A stretch of DNA of 64,000 bases from Rummeliibacillus suwonensis (GCF_007896435.1 NZ_VCBL01000001.1:415994-479993), one strand, 5' to 3'. Counted from the first letter of the stretch, positions 53,041 through 62,101 are shown. The notes: generated from the letters alone by a model not told the origin. Program-made: numbers and translations.

Positions 53041-54148
53041 TTGCGTCCTTTCCTGATATAGAGAGGCGTATCATTCAAACGATCACGACAGGAACGGTCA
53101 ATAAGGACACACAGTCAAGTATAAATCGAATCGCTACTCAGTTCCACTTGGCACCTATAGACTTAAAGGTTCGAATCGAGTAGCAATTGAAATCCATACA
53201 GATAAAAACATCCACCATTTCTGGTGATTAAAAGAAATTCTGATGGTGAAGTTTTAGCGAGACACCGTTTGGGATTGGGAAAAGGAAAGTTAATTAAAAA
53301 TCGAAATCATTGGCGGGACCGTTCAAAAGGTATTCAAGCCTATAAAAAGACCGTAATTCGTCAATTTAAAAATACAGAATTAGTGACTACTTACATTCAT
53401 AATATCCTGGAAGAATACCCTCGATATAAGCGAGATCAACTGGCCATATGACCACAATGGATTAAGCAGCATTTATTGATGAAGTTTTATAACATATAGA
53501 GAATTCGTTCAAGAAATGGTTCAGTTTGAGTTGAAAAAGCGCGAGGAAAAGATATCAAAAAACGTATGAAATGGGCTAAGTTCCCCTATTGCAAAACAAT
53601 GAAGGAATTCAATTTGTCAGATCAAACTTCTATAAGCCGTTGTCAATTGGATCAATTGAAAGAGATGAATTGGCTAGAACAGTTATTTAATTTAATCTTA
53701 TTGGGACCGCCAAGTATCGGTAAGACACACATGGCGATTGGGTTGGGCATCGAAGCGATTCAAAAAGGGTTTCAAGTAACATTTGTGACAATGGGAGATT
53801 AATAAACCCATTAAAGACAAGTGAATTTACCTGTAAATGACAAGTACAAATGAATCGAATCAGATATTCTGATTTGGTCATTATAGATGATTAAACGTAC
53901 ATAGCCATGAATCAAAGAGAAGCAAACTTATTTTTTCATCTCATTAATCATCTTTATGAGCAGAGTTTGATTTTTAACGTCCAATAAAAGCCCATATCAA
54001 TGGGGTGAATTATTAGGAGATGAAGGCATTTCAACAGCCATTTTAGACAGATTGCTCATCGAGTAGAAGTGTGATTCATACGAATGATGACAGTTATCGA
54101 ATGAAACATCGTGAAAGTATGTTTGAAAACAAAAGTGTTCAAAATTAA
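53041..54148 (+). pseudogene. IS21-family IstA (C-terminus) and IstB remnants
   Basis: IstA part: RNSDGEVLARHRLGLGKGKL and WRDRSKGIQAY ... EEYPRYKRDQLAI (53224-53451). IstB part: MKWAKFPYCKTMKEFNLSDQ, the Walker A loop LLGPPSIGKTHMAIGLG (about 53700-53745), then in other frames RIRYSDLVIIDD (Walker B), [38 protein letters not shown] and DSYRMKHRESMFEN. Many stops and frameshifts; both proteins are dead. The order istA-istB is that of IS21/IS232. Confidence 0.82.
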
Positions 54149-54235
54149 TGAGCAAAAAGTGTTCAAAATTACTTGATGCTTACACCTTTATCATTAATTT
54201 AATTATTAACCTGAATTATTTATAGAGTTTTATAA

Positions 54236-54275
54236 ATAAGCCCCTAAAGCTGATTCATCAGCTTTAGGGGCTTAT
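54236..54275. repeat. Perfect 18-bp inverted repeat
   Basis: ATAAGCCCCTAAAGCTGA and TCAGCTTTAGGGGCTTAT enclose TTCA. There is no T tract, so it is either a bidirectional terminator of lost genes or an insertion-sequence trace. Confidence 0.7.
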
Positions 54276-54293
54276 CATTTATGCATGAAATAG

Positions 54294-54608
54294 ATGGAAA
54301 ACTATATTAAAGAAGCCAAGAATGGCTCCAAATTGGATCAAATGAATAACCACTCTTTCCAAGTAAATGAAGTCAAAATGATGGTAAGTCTTCTTGCTTA
54401 TAACTTGACCAATTGGATGCGAACCCTCACTTTTCCAAAAGCACAAAGGAATATGCAAATTGAGACGATTCGCACGCGGATTATTAAAGTCGCGAGTAAA
54501 TTAGTCCAATCAGGAAGATCTCTTTATTTTAAGATGGCCTCTAGTTTTGTGTACCAGAAATTCTTTTGGCAGGTACTCAGTAACATTCAAAACCTACAGA
54601 TAGAATAA
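54294..54608 (+). pseudogene. IS1380-family transposase C-terminal fragment
   Basis: 104 residues: ENYIKEAKNGSKLDQMNNHS, VNEVKMMVSLLAYNLTNWMR and QIETIRTRIIKVASKLVQSG, matching the end of IS1380-type DDE transposases (the E of the catalytic triad sits in EN-x-I-K-E). The N-terminal two thirds are absent. Confidence 0.75.
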
Positions 54609-54771
54609 TCACTTCAATTTCTCTAACTCCATCTTAAAAAACGTAGGCTAATTCAAGGGAGTAGTCCGCCCAAAAACAGCACTTTTTTACGCAAAAATTG
54701 GAAAATCGTATCTTTGGAAAGCAAATAAGCACTTTATAAACTTAAGACGGGGAAAATAACTAATTTTCTTA

Positions 54772-55527
54772 CTAATTCCACAACTTATTGTGTGGCTGTG
54801 AATAATTCAGGATAAATAAGTTTTTAAAAAAATTTTGCATCTCGGAAGCCCAAATATTAATGTATATCATTTTATCAAAAAAAACCATTATACCAATCAT
54901 AATCATTAAAACTCCACCAATTTTCATAAATAATGAAGAATATTTTAATATTATTTTGGTTTTACTAATGAAAAATGCCATTATTATAAAGGGAATACAG
55001 AATCCTAATGAATATGCTGTTATGTTAAATAAAGTTTGTGTAGGGTACATTATATTTGTATAAATAATTGCCCCAAAAATTGGCCCTACACAAGGGGTCC
55101 AGCCAGCACCAAAGACCATTCCTACAATTACAGAATTAATAAATCCTATTTTTCTTTTTCCAAGATTGAAACGATGCTCTTTCATTAAAAAGGTCGGCTG
55201 AAAAATTTCTAATAAAAACAATCCCATTGTTACCAAGAAAATCCCACCAAGCATTTTTATTAAATCGTGATATTCGATAAATATCTTTCCGATAAAGCTT
55301 GCAGAAAATCCCATTGCAAAATATATTATTGTAAATCCAATTGAAAAATAGACTGAATGCAAAAGAACAATTTTGCGAATATCTATAGAATTTCGTTGAT
55401 TTTTTAATTCCCCAACTGTAACACCTGAAATATAAGATATAAATGATGGATATAATGGTAAACAACAAGGGGAAAAAAACGCTAATAACCCACCTGCAAA
55501 AGCAAGCCATATTGAAACATTTTCCAA
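54772..55527 (-). CDS. CcdA-like membrane thiol-electron transporter
   Basis: About 251 residues with six membrane segments. The two conserved cysteine sites of the CcdA/DsbD core are visible: FFSPCCLPLYPSFISY near 20 and AGWTPCVGPIFGAI near 150. It passes electrons from cytoplasmic thioredoxin to extracytoplasmic thiol proteins, as in cytochrome c maturation or spore-coat redox steps. The annotatable ATG at 55551 is less likely than the TTG at 55527, which follows AAGGAGGAATTAGC. It stands alone, next to mobile-element debris. Confidence 0.9.
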   Translation of the reverse strand: MENVSIWLAFAGGLLAFFSPCCLPLYPSFISYISGVTVGELKNQRNSIDIRKIVLLHSVYFSIGFTIIYFAMGFSASFIGKIFIEYHDLIKMLGGIFLVTMGLFLLEIFQPTFLMKEHRFNLGKRKIGFINSVIVGMVFGAGWTPCVGPIFGAIIYTNIMYPTQTLFNITAYSLGFCIPFIIMAFFISKTKIILKYSSLFMKIGGVLMIMIGIMVFFDKMIYINIWASEMQNFFKNLFILNYSQPHNKLWN

Positions 55528-55696
55528 GCTAATTCCTCCTTCCCTTTCCATTATACATTTAAATCATTTTGATAGAAGAGTGATAATGTGTAAATAAAGG
55601 CAATATTGTGTTATTCAAGGAATAAAAAAAGCATCTCAATAGGGAGATGACTGAGAGATGTTTTGTACCTGGCTGTTTTCAGATCGCATCTCTAAG

Positions 55697-55727
55697 AGTA
55701 GACTTGTTATTCACTAACAAGTCTACT
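55697..55727. repeat. Perfect 13-bp hairpin
   Basis: AGTAGACTTGTTA pairs with TAACAAGTCTACT around TTCAC. No T tract; it may be an intergenic structure or integration target. Confidence 0.55.
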
Positions 55728-55767
55728 GCCAATTCGCTTGTTTATCATGTGCGACAATATGCTAATT

Positions 55768-55846
55768 GAACCGCCTATACACTAGAATAGTACGGTGGCG
55801 TGAGGGATCGGAGACTAGTAATTGCCTCCTACCACTCTAGGTTCAT
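55768..55846 (+). mobile_element. Possible relic of a group II intron 3' end
   Basis: GAACCGCCTATAC ... GTACGGTGGCGTGAGGGATCGG and then GCCTCCTACCACTCTAGG resemble the domain V-VI end of bacterial group II introns (usual text GAACCGCC ... GTACGGTGGTGTGAGAGG ... CCTCCTA). No intron-encoded protein is nearby. Recognition is from memory of that pattern. Confidence 0.35.
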
Positions 55847-55860
55847 TTTTTATAAAATAG

Positions 55861-56877
55861 TTAGCGAGATTGAATGATAAAATCATTAAATTGATGTCGA
55901 TATCTTGAGATAGAGGATGGAGATACTCCGAAATAACCAGCAATCTCTTTAACCTTTGCCAATCCACCATCAGAGATTAAACCAATTGCTTGACCAACTA
56001 AAATAGTGCCAGCAGCAACTGTTTCAGCTTTTTTCGCTGTAACAGCTTCCTCAGTTAGAAAGTCAGTTAACAACTCTAAGAATTCACTTGCATCTAAAGT
56101 GTATTCATCTACATATTTTTGAACAACATCAAGTACCTCTACTGTAAATGGAGTTAAATTGGCTTCAGCCTCAACTGATACAGCGACTTCATCATGATCT
56201 TCTTTGGTACTTGTACTAGCATTTTTTTTATATGTAACAAATGTATGATACAAGTTTAATGAGTCTCTATAACCATTTTGAAGTTTTAAGCGCAAAGCTT
56301 CCACAATATCTTCTTTTTCATCTGGAATAAAAACGACACTGCTTGTTGCAGTTAGTCCATTTTCTCCCTTACGAGCATCTGGCATAAAAATACCAAATAG
56401 CCAATTACCAGAAAACGTTTTTACAGGTGTACCATTCATCACATAGCTTTTGTTTGTTACAAGATCTGTGATCGCTATGATTTCGGGACTTTGAGAATCG
56501 ACTTTTGCAAGCAAGAAGACTGGCTGTAACCATGATTGAAGAATATCTTTTACTTGTTGTCTATGTTGTTTAGTCAATTGCTTATTTATATAACTTTTCC
56601 AAAATTCAGGGTGATCAATATAAATATACGTTTCCATGGCGATTGTATCGAGTAATTTGTCTGAAAATACATCATGCAAAGAGTCTCGCCATAGTTGACT
56701 TCTTTTTTCTAGTTCATGATAATTCGCAGAATGAACGGATTCCTTTACAAATCCTTCTACAATGCGATCGATTTCTTCACTTACAAGTGTAGTCATATCG
56801 TTTAGAGTATTTTTACCATGACACTTTTTATATTTTTTGCCACTGCCACATGGACAAGGATCATTACGACCTACCAA
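55861..56877 (-). CDS. SEC-C motif protein with C-terminal helix-turn-helix
   Basis: 338 residues. It begins with a SEC-C zinc motif ([19 protein letters not shown], residues 3-21) like the tail of SecA. The middle (about 30-220) is an uncharacterised alpha/beta region ([20 protein letters not shown]). The C-terminal 40 residues form a helix-turn-helix ([20 protein letters not shown]). The TTG start follows GAGAGGTGCTTTACA. SEC-C domains bind zinc and often contact nucleic acid or ribosomes. Function unknown; a regulator is plausible. Confidence 0.85.
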   Translation of the reverse strand: MVGRNDPCPCGSGKKYKKCHGKNTLNDMTTLVSEEIDRIVEGFVKESVHSANYHELEKRSQLWRDSLHDVFSDKLLDTIAMETYIYIDHPEFWKSYINKQLTKQHRQQVKDILQSWLQPVFLLAKVDSQSPEIIAITDLVTNKSYVMNGTPVKTFSGNWLFGIFMPDARKGENGLTATSSVVFIPDEKEDIVEALRLKLQNGYRDSLNLYHTFVTYKKNASTSTKEDHDEVAVSVEAEANLTPFTVEVLDVVQKYVDEYTLDASEFLELLTDFLTEEAVTAKKAETVAAGTILVGQAIGLISDGGLAKVKEIAGYFGVSPSSISRYRHQFNDFIIQSR

Positions 56878-57085
56878 TGTAAAGCACCTCTCTTTAAAAA
56901 TTGGGCATGAAATTAGGGTAGCACAATTTGAGGAAAAAAATAAGTGTTTTAGTGATTCTATTTTAAAATGAGGAACTTATTACCAAAATTTAGAGTGTAT
57001 TTGCCACATTAGTTGCAATATTTCAGAATATAATAAATAATGAAGAGAATACTTCGGATTTCGAAAAATCCATAGGAAAAGAGGA

Positions 57086-58789
57086 ATGAAATTGGTTACT
57101 TTTAAAGATTATGAATACAAACGACCAGATCTATCCGCAGGGAAAACGTATTTTCATCAACTGCTAACAGCGTTTAAAAACGCAAAATCCGTGGATGAAC
57201 AAAGTGAAGTGATTGAGAAAATCAATGCTTTCCGTAATAATTTTTCAACTCAATATAACTTAGTGTATATTCGTGCCTCTATTGATACAAATGATGAATT
57301 TTATCAACAGGAACGAGATTATTTAGATGAAAAAACACCTGAGATGGAAGAGCTGACGACCGAATATTATAAGGCTCTTTTAGCATCTCCATTCCGTAAT
57401 GCTTTAGAAGAAAAATGGGGTTCACAATTATTTGATTTAGCAGAAAATCAAATTAAAGGTTTTGCACCCGAAATCATGGAGTTCATGCAAAAAGAAAATA
57501 AGTTGAGCTCTGAATATTCTAAGCTAGTAGCTTCAGCCCAAATCTCCTTTGATGGCAAAGAATTGACACTGGCCCAATTAGGTCCTTACATAGAGTCTAC
57601 AGATCGTAGCGTACGAAAAGCAGCCATAGAAGCTCATTTTGGATTCTTTAAAGAGCATACTGAAGATTTTGATCGTATTTATGATGAGCTGGTAAAAGTA
57701 CGTCATCAAATGGCGGTTACACTTGGCTATAAAAATTATGTGGAGCTTGGGTATGTATTGATGAATCGAATCGATTATAATGCGGAAATGGTTAAAAGTT
57801 ATCGTGATCAAATCCGTGATGTCATCGTCCCATATGCAACAGAATTACGCCAACGACAAGCTAAACGTATCGGTGTAGACAAATTAAAATACTATGATGA
57901 AGGATTAAAATTCTTGAGTGGTAATGCAACACCAAAAGGTACAGCCGAATGGATTGTTCAAAATGGTCAAAAAATGTATGAAGAACTATCTCCTGAAACA
58001 GCAGAATTCTTTCATTTTATGATTGACAGAAAGCTTATGGATCTTGTGGCGAAGAAAGGAAAGGAAGGCGGGGGCTACTGCACATTTATCGAAGATTATC
58101 AATCACCATTTATCTTCTCAAACTTTAATGGGACTTCCGGTGATATCGATGTATTGACGCATGAAGCAGGGCACGCATTTCAAGTATATACAAGTCGTAA
58201 CATAGGAATTCCAGAGTATATTTGGCCAACATACGAATCATGTGAAATCCATTCAATGAGTATGGAATTCTTTACATGGCCTTGGATGGAATTATTCTTT
58301 AAAGAAGATACGGAAAAATATAAATTCTCTCATTTGAGTGAAGCTCTATTGTTTTTACCATACGGTGTAGCGGTAGATGAATTCCAGCATATTGTTTATG
58401 AAAATCCTGAAATGACACCAAAAGAACGTAAATTGGCTTGGAAGAAAATTGAACAAACTTATTTGCCACATCGTGATTATGATGGCATCGAATACCTAGA
58501 ACAAGGTGGTTTTTGGCAACGTCAGCCACATATCTATAATAGCCCATTCTATTATATCGACTATACATTAGCGCAAGTATGTGCATTCCAATTTTGGAAA
58601 AAGTCTCGTGAAAATCATAAAGAAGCGTGGAAGGATTATATACATCTATGTCAACTGGGGGGCAAAATGTCATTCACAAAATTAGTGGCTGAAGCAAATC
58701 TTGTATCACCATTTGAAGAAGGTTGTTTAGAGTCTGTATTGAAAGCTATTCGAGAATATTTGGATGCAGTACAGGATGACAAATTATAA
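57086..58789 (+). CDS. M3 family oligoendopeptidase
   Basis: 567 residues, cytoplasmic zinc peptidase that degrades short peptides. The zinc site HEAGH is at 359-363 (VLTHEAGHAFQVYTSR), and the third ligand glutamate is in ESCEIHSMSMEFF about 25 residues later. PHIYNSPFYYIDYTLAQVCA near the end is a family-conserved substrate region. Start: ATG 57086 (AGGA eight bases upstream) or TTG 57092 (GAGGAA six bases upstream); the ATG is kept. It is a single gene, ending before the T-box leader. Confidence 0.94.
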   Translation: MKLVTFKDYEYKRPDLSAGKTYFHQLLTAFKNAKSVDEQSEVIEKINAFRNNFSTQYNLVYIRASIDTNDEFYQQERDYLDEKTPEMEELTTEYYKALLASPFRNALEEKWGSQLFDLAENQIKGFAPEIMEFMQKENKLSSEYSKLVASAQISFDGKELTLAQLGPYIESTDRSVRKAAIEAHFGFFKEHTEDFDRIYDELVKVRHQMAVTLGYKNYVELGYVLMNRIDYNAEMVKSYRDQIRDVIVPYATELRQRQAKRIGVDKLKYYDEGLKFLSGNATPKGTAEWIVQNGQKMYEELSPETAEFFHFMIDRKLMDLVAKKGKEGGGYCTFIEDYQSPFIFSNFNGTSGDIDVLTHEAGHAFQVYTSRNIGIPEYIWPTYESCEIHSMSMEFFTWPWMELFFKEDTEKYKFSHLSEALLFLPYGVAVDEFQHIVYENPEMTPKERKLAWKKIEQTYLPHRDYDGIEYLEQGGFWQRQPHIYNSPFYYIDYTLAQVCAFQFWKKSRENHKEAWKDYIHLCQLGGKMSFTKLVAEANLVSPFEEGCLESVLKAIREYLDAVQDDKL

Positions 58790-58808
58790 ATAATTTTTAG
58801 TCAATTCA

Positions 58809-58837
58809 TTGACAACTTTAGTGATTAGCTATACATT
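58809..58837 (+). promoter_or_regulatory. Sigma-A promoter of the T-box leader
   Basis: A perfect -35 TTGACA (58809-58814), 17-bp spacer and -10 TACATT (58832-58837). Confidence 0.8.
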
Positions 58838-58843
58838 AGAACA

Positions 58844-59158
58844 TGTAAATAATAAAAGCAATGACGAGAAAAAGTAAAATGAGTTCGTATTTCTTAAAAG
58901 AGAGCTTCGGTAGCTGAAAAGAAGTAGAAATCGATCATTTGAAAAATGGCCTCTGAGCTCCGTTTTGAACGTGCATAAGCATTAGTAGGATGCGGCGGGA
59001 GTTGATACCCGTTACCTATATCACAGTCTAGAAAGCATTCCGAATTTCTGTACTGATGGAGGCCAACTTATGTGAGTAAGTAGGCAAATAAAGGTGGTAA
59101 CACGAGTATACAACTCGTCCTTAACAATCAAAATGATTGTAGGGACGAGTTTTTTTGG
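58844..59158 (+). ncRNA. T-box leader RNA, no aminoacyl-tRNA synthetase gene behind it
   Basis: The 5' side has AATGACGAGAAAAAGTA (K-turn and AGTA of the specifier loop), AAGAGAG and GGTAGCTGAAAAG (apical stem I), and CTCTGAGCTCCGTTTTGAAC (specifier region). The T-box is AAAGGTGGTAACACG (59091-59105), whose GGTGG faces uncharged tRNA. The specifier could be TCC (Ser), but I cannot be sure. A terminator closes it. The next gene, 275 bp on, is a SAM hydrolase rather than a synthetase or amino-acid gene. Confidence 0.88.
59111..59158 (+). terminator. T-box controlled terminator
   Basis: AACTCGTCC pairs with GGACGAGTT and TAACAATCA with TGATTGTA; seven T residues follow. Confidence 0.92.
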
Positions 59159-59433
59159 CTCTATACTAAATGTTGGAATATTGAAACAACAACTTTCAAG
59201 ATGCTAATTGTTTGTATGTTGATCCAACTAAAACAATAGAAAAGTGAGGGTGTGTCCTGACACTCCATCTAAAACTGGTTACGGAAACTCTATAAGCGTT
59301 CATGAATAGGTAGCGCAATGATTGGTGAAAAGAAAGACTGAATAGTTAGATATTGAATGACGGAATGCATTCATCACATAACTAGTTAAATTTTGCTTCT
59401 AATGAGATATATACAAATAAGGAGATGTTTTAT
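59159..59433. other. Gap between T-box leader and SAM hydrolase
   Basis: No reading frame of note. It may hold the SAM hydrolase promoter; no confident -35/-10 pair was found. Confidence 0.4.
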
Positions 59434-60294
59434 ATGGGAAAAGGTCTACTTGTATTTCAATCAGATTTTGGCATAAGCGATGGTGCGGTGAGCGCCATGT
59501 ACGGAGTAGCGCATTCTGTAGATCCGGAAATTAAAATTTACGATATTACACATCAAATTCCACAATTTAATATATGGGAAGCGAGTTATCGCTTACTGCA
59601 AACAGCTCAATATTGGCCTGATGGAACAGTTTTCATTTCAGTTGTGGACCCAGGTGTTGGCTCAGATCGCAAAGCAGTAGTTGCGAAGACAGTGAATGAT
59701 CAATATGTTGTAACACCTGATAATGGGACATTGACACATATAAAACGTTATTATGGCATTGCAGAAGTTCGAGAAATTGATGAATCGATTAATCGTCTAC
59801 CTAATTCAGGCGAATCACATACATTTCATGGACGTGATATTTTTGCCTATACAGGCGCACGATTAGCTTCAGGGATCATTACATTTGAAGAAGTAGGACC
59901 TTCTCTTAAAGTGTCTGATATTGTGGAATTGAATTTAAAAGAATCTACTATTGAAGATGACGTTATTACGGGAATTATTGATATAGTGGATAACCCCTTC
60001 GGAAATTTATGGACGAATGTCCGTCGTAGCCAATTCAAACGATTGGCCAAACATTATGGAGATGCATTCGAAGTAACGCTTAGCACCGATAATCGTAAAA
60101 TCTATCAAAGCATTATGACATATGGTCGTTCTTTTGCGGACTTACGGGTAGGGGAACCCCTCCTCTATATCAATTCATTAGATAATGTAGGTATTGCGAT
60201 CAACCAAGGATCTTTCGCAAATGCATACCATGTAGGGACAGGGACTAATTGGGAGGTTTCTATTCGTAAGGCTCCTAAAATCGTATATATATAA
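59434..60294 (+). CDS. S-adenosylmethionine hydrolase (adenosine-forming; SAM hydroxide adenosyltransferase, DUF62)
   Basis: About 286 residues of the DUF62/fluorinase-like fold, which splits SAM to adenosine and methionine using water. Landmarks: FQSDFGISDGAVSAM at the start, DITHQIPQFNIWEASY, the site VDPGVGSDRKA (catalytic Asp), and FHGRDIFAYTGARL with the Arg and His of the family. ATG 59434 is nine bases after AAGGAG; ATG 59425 would overlap that site. It is monocistronic, with the T-box leader upstream, so the T-box might influence it by read-through. Confidence 0.92.
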   Translation: MGKGLLVFQSDFGISDGAVSAMYGVAHSVDPEIKIYDITHQIPQFNIWEASYRLLQTAQYWPDGTVFISVVDPGVGSDRKAVVAKTVNDQYVVTPDNGTLTHIKRYYGIAEVREIDESINRLPNSGESHTFHGRDIFAYTGARLASGIITFEEVGPSLKVSDIVELNLKESTIEDDVITGIIDIVDNPFGNLWTNVRRSQFKRLAKHYGDAFEVTLSTDNRKIYQSIMTYGRSFADLRVGEPLLYINSLDNVGIAINQGSFANAYHVGTGTNWEVSIRKAPKIVYI

Positions 60295-60368
60295 CCTGCT
60301 AATTGGGGCTTACACATACATTAAACTCATCATTTAGGGAGAAGATGGGTAAAATCTTCCCCTAGATG

Positions 60369-60415
60369 AAAGAGCCTGTGAAATTTGATGATGAGTAAAA
60401 TTCACAGGCTTTGAT
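60369..60415 (+). terminator. Terminator, copy 1 of a duplicated hairpin
   Basis: GAGCCTGTGAA-TTT pairs with AAATTCACAGGCTTT, loop GATGATGAGT; T-rich after. Almost the same sequence recurs at 61860-61906. Confidence 0.85.
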
Positions 60416-60514
60416 TATTTTTAAAGTGGAAATTAAGTTATTATATAAAGTCCAAACAGAGAAATCTCCTTATGTTTAGAAGTTATAAACAAGGTCAATT
60501 GAGGAAAATGGGTC

Positions 60515-61225
60515 TTAAATCGAATCATTATAGGCCTGCTTTGCCTTTTCTAAACTATTTACTTCAAGCTCTTTGGTTTCTAAGTCCTTCGCATATTGTT
60601 TTTCTAAAAAGGCACGCTGCTCATCATATTTTTGTTTGTTAATAGTCGCACGTAATTCATCTTCACTCATTAATCCTCCACGATTGTTTATTAGTCCCAT
60701 TTCATAGCACCGTTGTAAAATATCTAAATGCTGCATCGCGTCTTGGACATCGATACCTTTCCCATTAACCGTTGTATTTTTAAAAAAGGTGAACCAATTT
60801 TTCGATTGAATTTGTTGTTGTGCCTCATTGGAACTTAATGCATTTTGAGGGTTTACCATTTTTCCCTTTTCTGCTAAATAGCAAAAATCAAAAAAGCTCA
60901 TCGAATATCCAGTTGAGTACCCTGTATTTCCTGTTCCAACTATCTCTTCCCAAATATTCTTTAACGGTCCTTGTTCTTGATTGATTTGGTTCCAACGTTT
61001 CACATCTTCTTCAGAAAATTGATTTGCTAATAATGAATTTCCTACATTAATTCCAAATACTTCTGTGTTCCCATACTTATCGTATACTATTGAATCTGAA
61101 TCAGTTGTCTCCACATCTATCGCATCTGTCTCGTTCGTAGTTTCTAATGTTTGTACGGGTTGATTTCCTTTTGGTTGTACGCTGCCCAACAAACTTAGTT
61201 GCGTTCGCCCAACTTGTCCTATCAT
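60515..61225 (-). CDS. Uncharacterised protein
   Basis: 236 residues from the ATG at 61225, which is correctly spaced after AAAGGTGG (a GTG at 61237 is in frame). No signal peptide or membrane segment. The N-terminal 55 residues are polar and probably unstructured. The middle (residues 60-150) has FGINVGNSLLANQFSEEDVK and SMSFFDFCYLAEKGKMVNP; the end is a charged coiled-coil-like helix (EEQRAFLEKQYAKDLETKE-like). No family is recognised. It is divergent from the secreted protein at 61361, and both lie between the duplicated terminators. Confidence 0.7.
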   Translation of the reverse strand: MIGQVGRTQLSLLGSVQPKGNQPVQTLETTNETDAIDVETTDSDSIVYDKYGNTEVFGINVGNSLLANQFSEEDVKRWNQINQEQGPLKNIWEEIVGTGNTGYSTGYSMSFFDFCYLAEKGKMVNPQNALSSNEAQQQIQSKNWFTFFKNTTVNGKGIDVQDAMQHLDILQRCYEMGLINNRGGLMSEDELRATINKQKYDEQRAFLEKQYAKDLETKELEVNSLEKAKQAYNDSI

Positions 61226-61360
61226 TTTTAAAACCACCTTTTATTGTTTATATTTTATATCGACAGTTTTGCTATTTTTTAAAATTTTTTGATTTTATAA
61301 AAGATAAGAGTTAAATATGGAATATAATAGACGATAAGTTAACATAAGGAGGTGATATAC

Positions 61361-61819
61361 ATGAAAAAAACATTGAATTTATTATTAGTATCTTTAGTCA
61401 CTGTTGTCGCCATTTTATTTTATTCACAATCAGAAGCCAAAGCAGTACCAGCACCTATATTAAAAAGTGCCGTCATTGATCAAGTGTCAAATGTTGATGG
61501 GAAATGGGAAAGTGTTCCTTATAATGCGCAACCACTATATAAAGCAAATGCAGTTATGCATGATTATGTTTATTTCCGCGTAACTACAGATGGTTATTCT
61601 AATAATTATATCTACAGTGGTTCAACAATGATCACAACGTATGCAACGAACTATAAAAGCATCCCTATTGTAGGGGCTGATAATATTGTGACAGGTTGGA
61701 GGCGCTATTATCGTGTGCCTGTAGAAAACTTGGTAACAAATAGTATCCAAGTTTGGTCATCTAGCCAAGTTGGTACAACGAAAATTTGGACAAACATTAT
61801 CAATTTCGATGTAGAATAA
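61361..61819 (+). CDS. Small secreted protein, unknown function
   Basis: 152 residues from the ATG at 61361, behind a perfect AAGGAGGTGATATAC. Signal peptide residues 1 to about 28 (LLLVSLVTVVAILFYSQSEA, cleavage near AKA-VPAP). Mature protein about 124 residues, rich in Tyr, Thr and Asn, likely beta-sandwich (YVYFRVTTDGYSNNYIYSGS, WRRYYRVPVENLVTNSIQVW). No Cys, no membrane segment. No family recognised. Confidence 0.75.
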   Translation: MKKTLNLLLVSLVTVVAILFYSQSEAKAVPAPILKSAVIDQVSNVDGKWESVPYNAQPLYKANAVMHDYVYFRVTTDGYSNNYIYSGSTMITTYATNYKSIPIVGADNIVTGWRRYYRVPVENLVTNSIQVWSSSQVGTTKIWTNIINFDVE

Positions 61820-61859
61820 GCGAAAAGAGACTGGGACAAAATCTATCTCCAAATGAAAA

Positions 61860-61908
61860 AGCCTGTGAAATTTGATGATGAGTAAAATTTCACAGGCTTT
61901 GGTCATTT
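61860..61908 (+). terminator. Terminator, copy 2 of a duplicated hairpin
   Basis: AAAGCCTGTGAAATTT pairs with AAATTTCACAGGCTTT, loop GATGATGAGTA-like; T-rich after. About 50 bases match 60365-60415. Confidence 0.85.
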
Positions 61909-61950
61909 TTAGAATAAAATAAGGGTGTCTTCTGTTGCTCATTCCGTTTA

Positions 61951-62101
61951 TTCCGCGTTAACGGGTAGTAAGACCCCCATCTCAAGATTTAGAGAGAAAC
62001 GAAAAAGATAGATAAGGGATCAACTGCCCGTAAAAGCCCGATTGGTTCAGCTAACTATCCGTGGGGATGAAGAACCCCCCACGGATGGAAGCTTCACTTT
62101 A
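61951..62101 (+). mobile_element. P element, copy P6 (short form)
   Basis: Follows TTTA (61947-61950), starts TTCCGCGTTAACGGGTAG and ends GGAAGCTTCACTTTA. Right hairpin ATCCGTGGGG with CCCCACGGAT: both arms differ from P1 (ATCAGTGGGG/CCCCACTGAT) in a compensatory way. No cassette; GATTGGTTCAGCTAAC is at the position where the cassette sits in P2. Confidence 0.83.

Noticed and set aside
54236-54275. Insertion-sequence terminal inverted repeat of the IS1380 fragment
   Set aside because: The two arms are adjacent rather than at opposite ends of an element; kept only as a palindrome.
54860-55063. Plus-strand hydrophobic frame opposite the CcdA-like gene
   Set aside because: Antisense shadow of membrane segments; no ribosome site.
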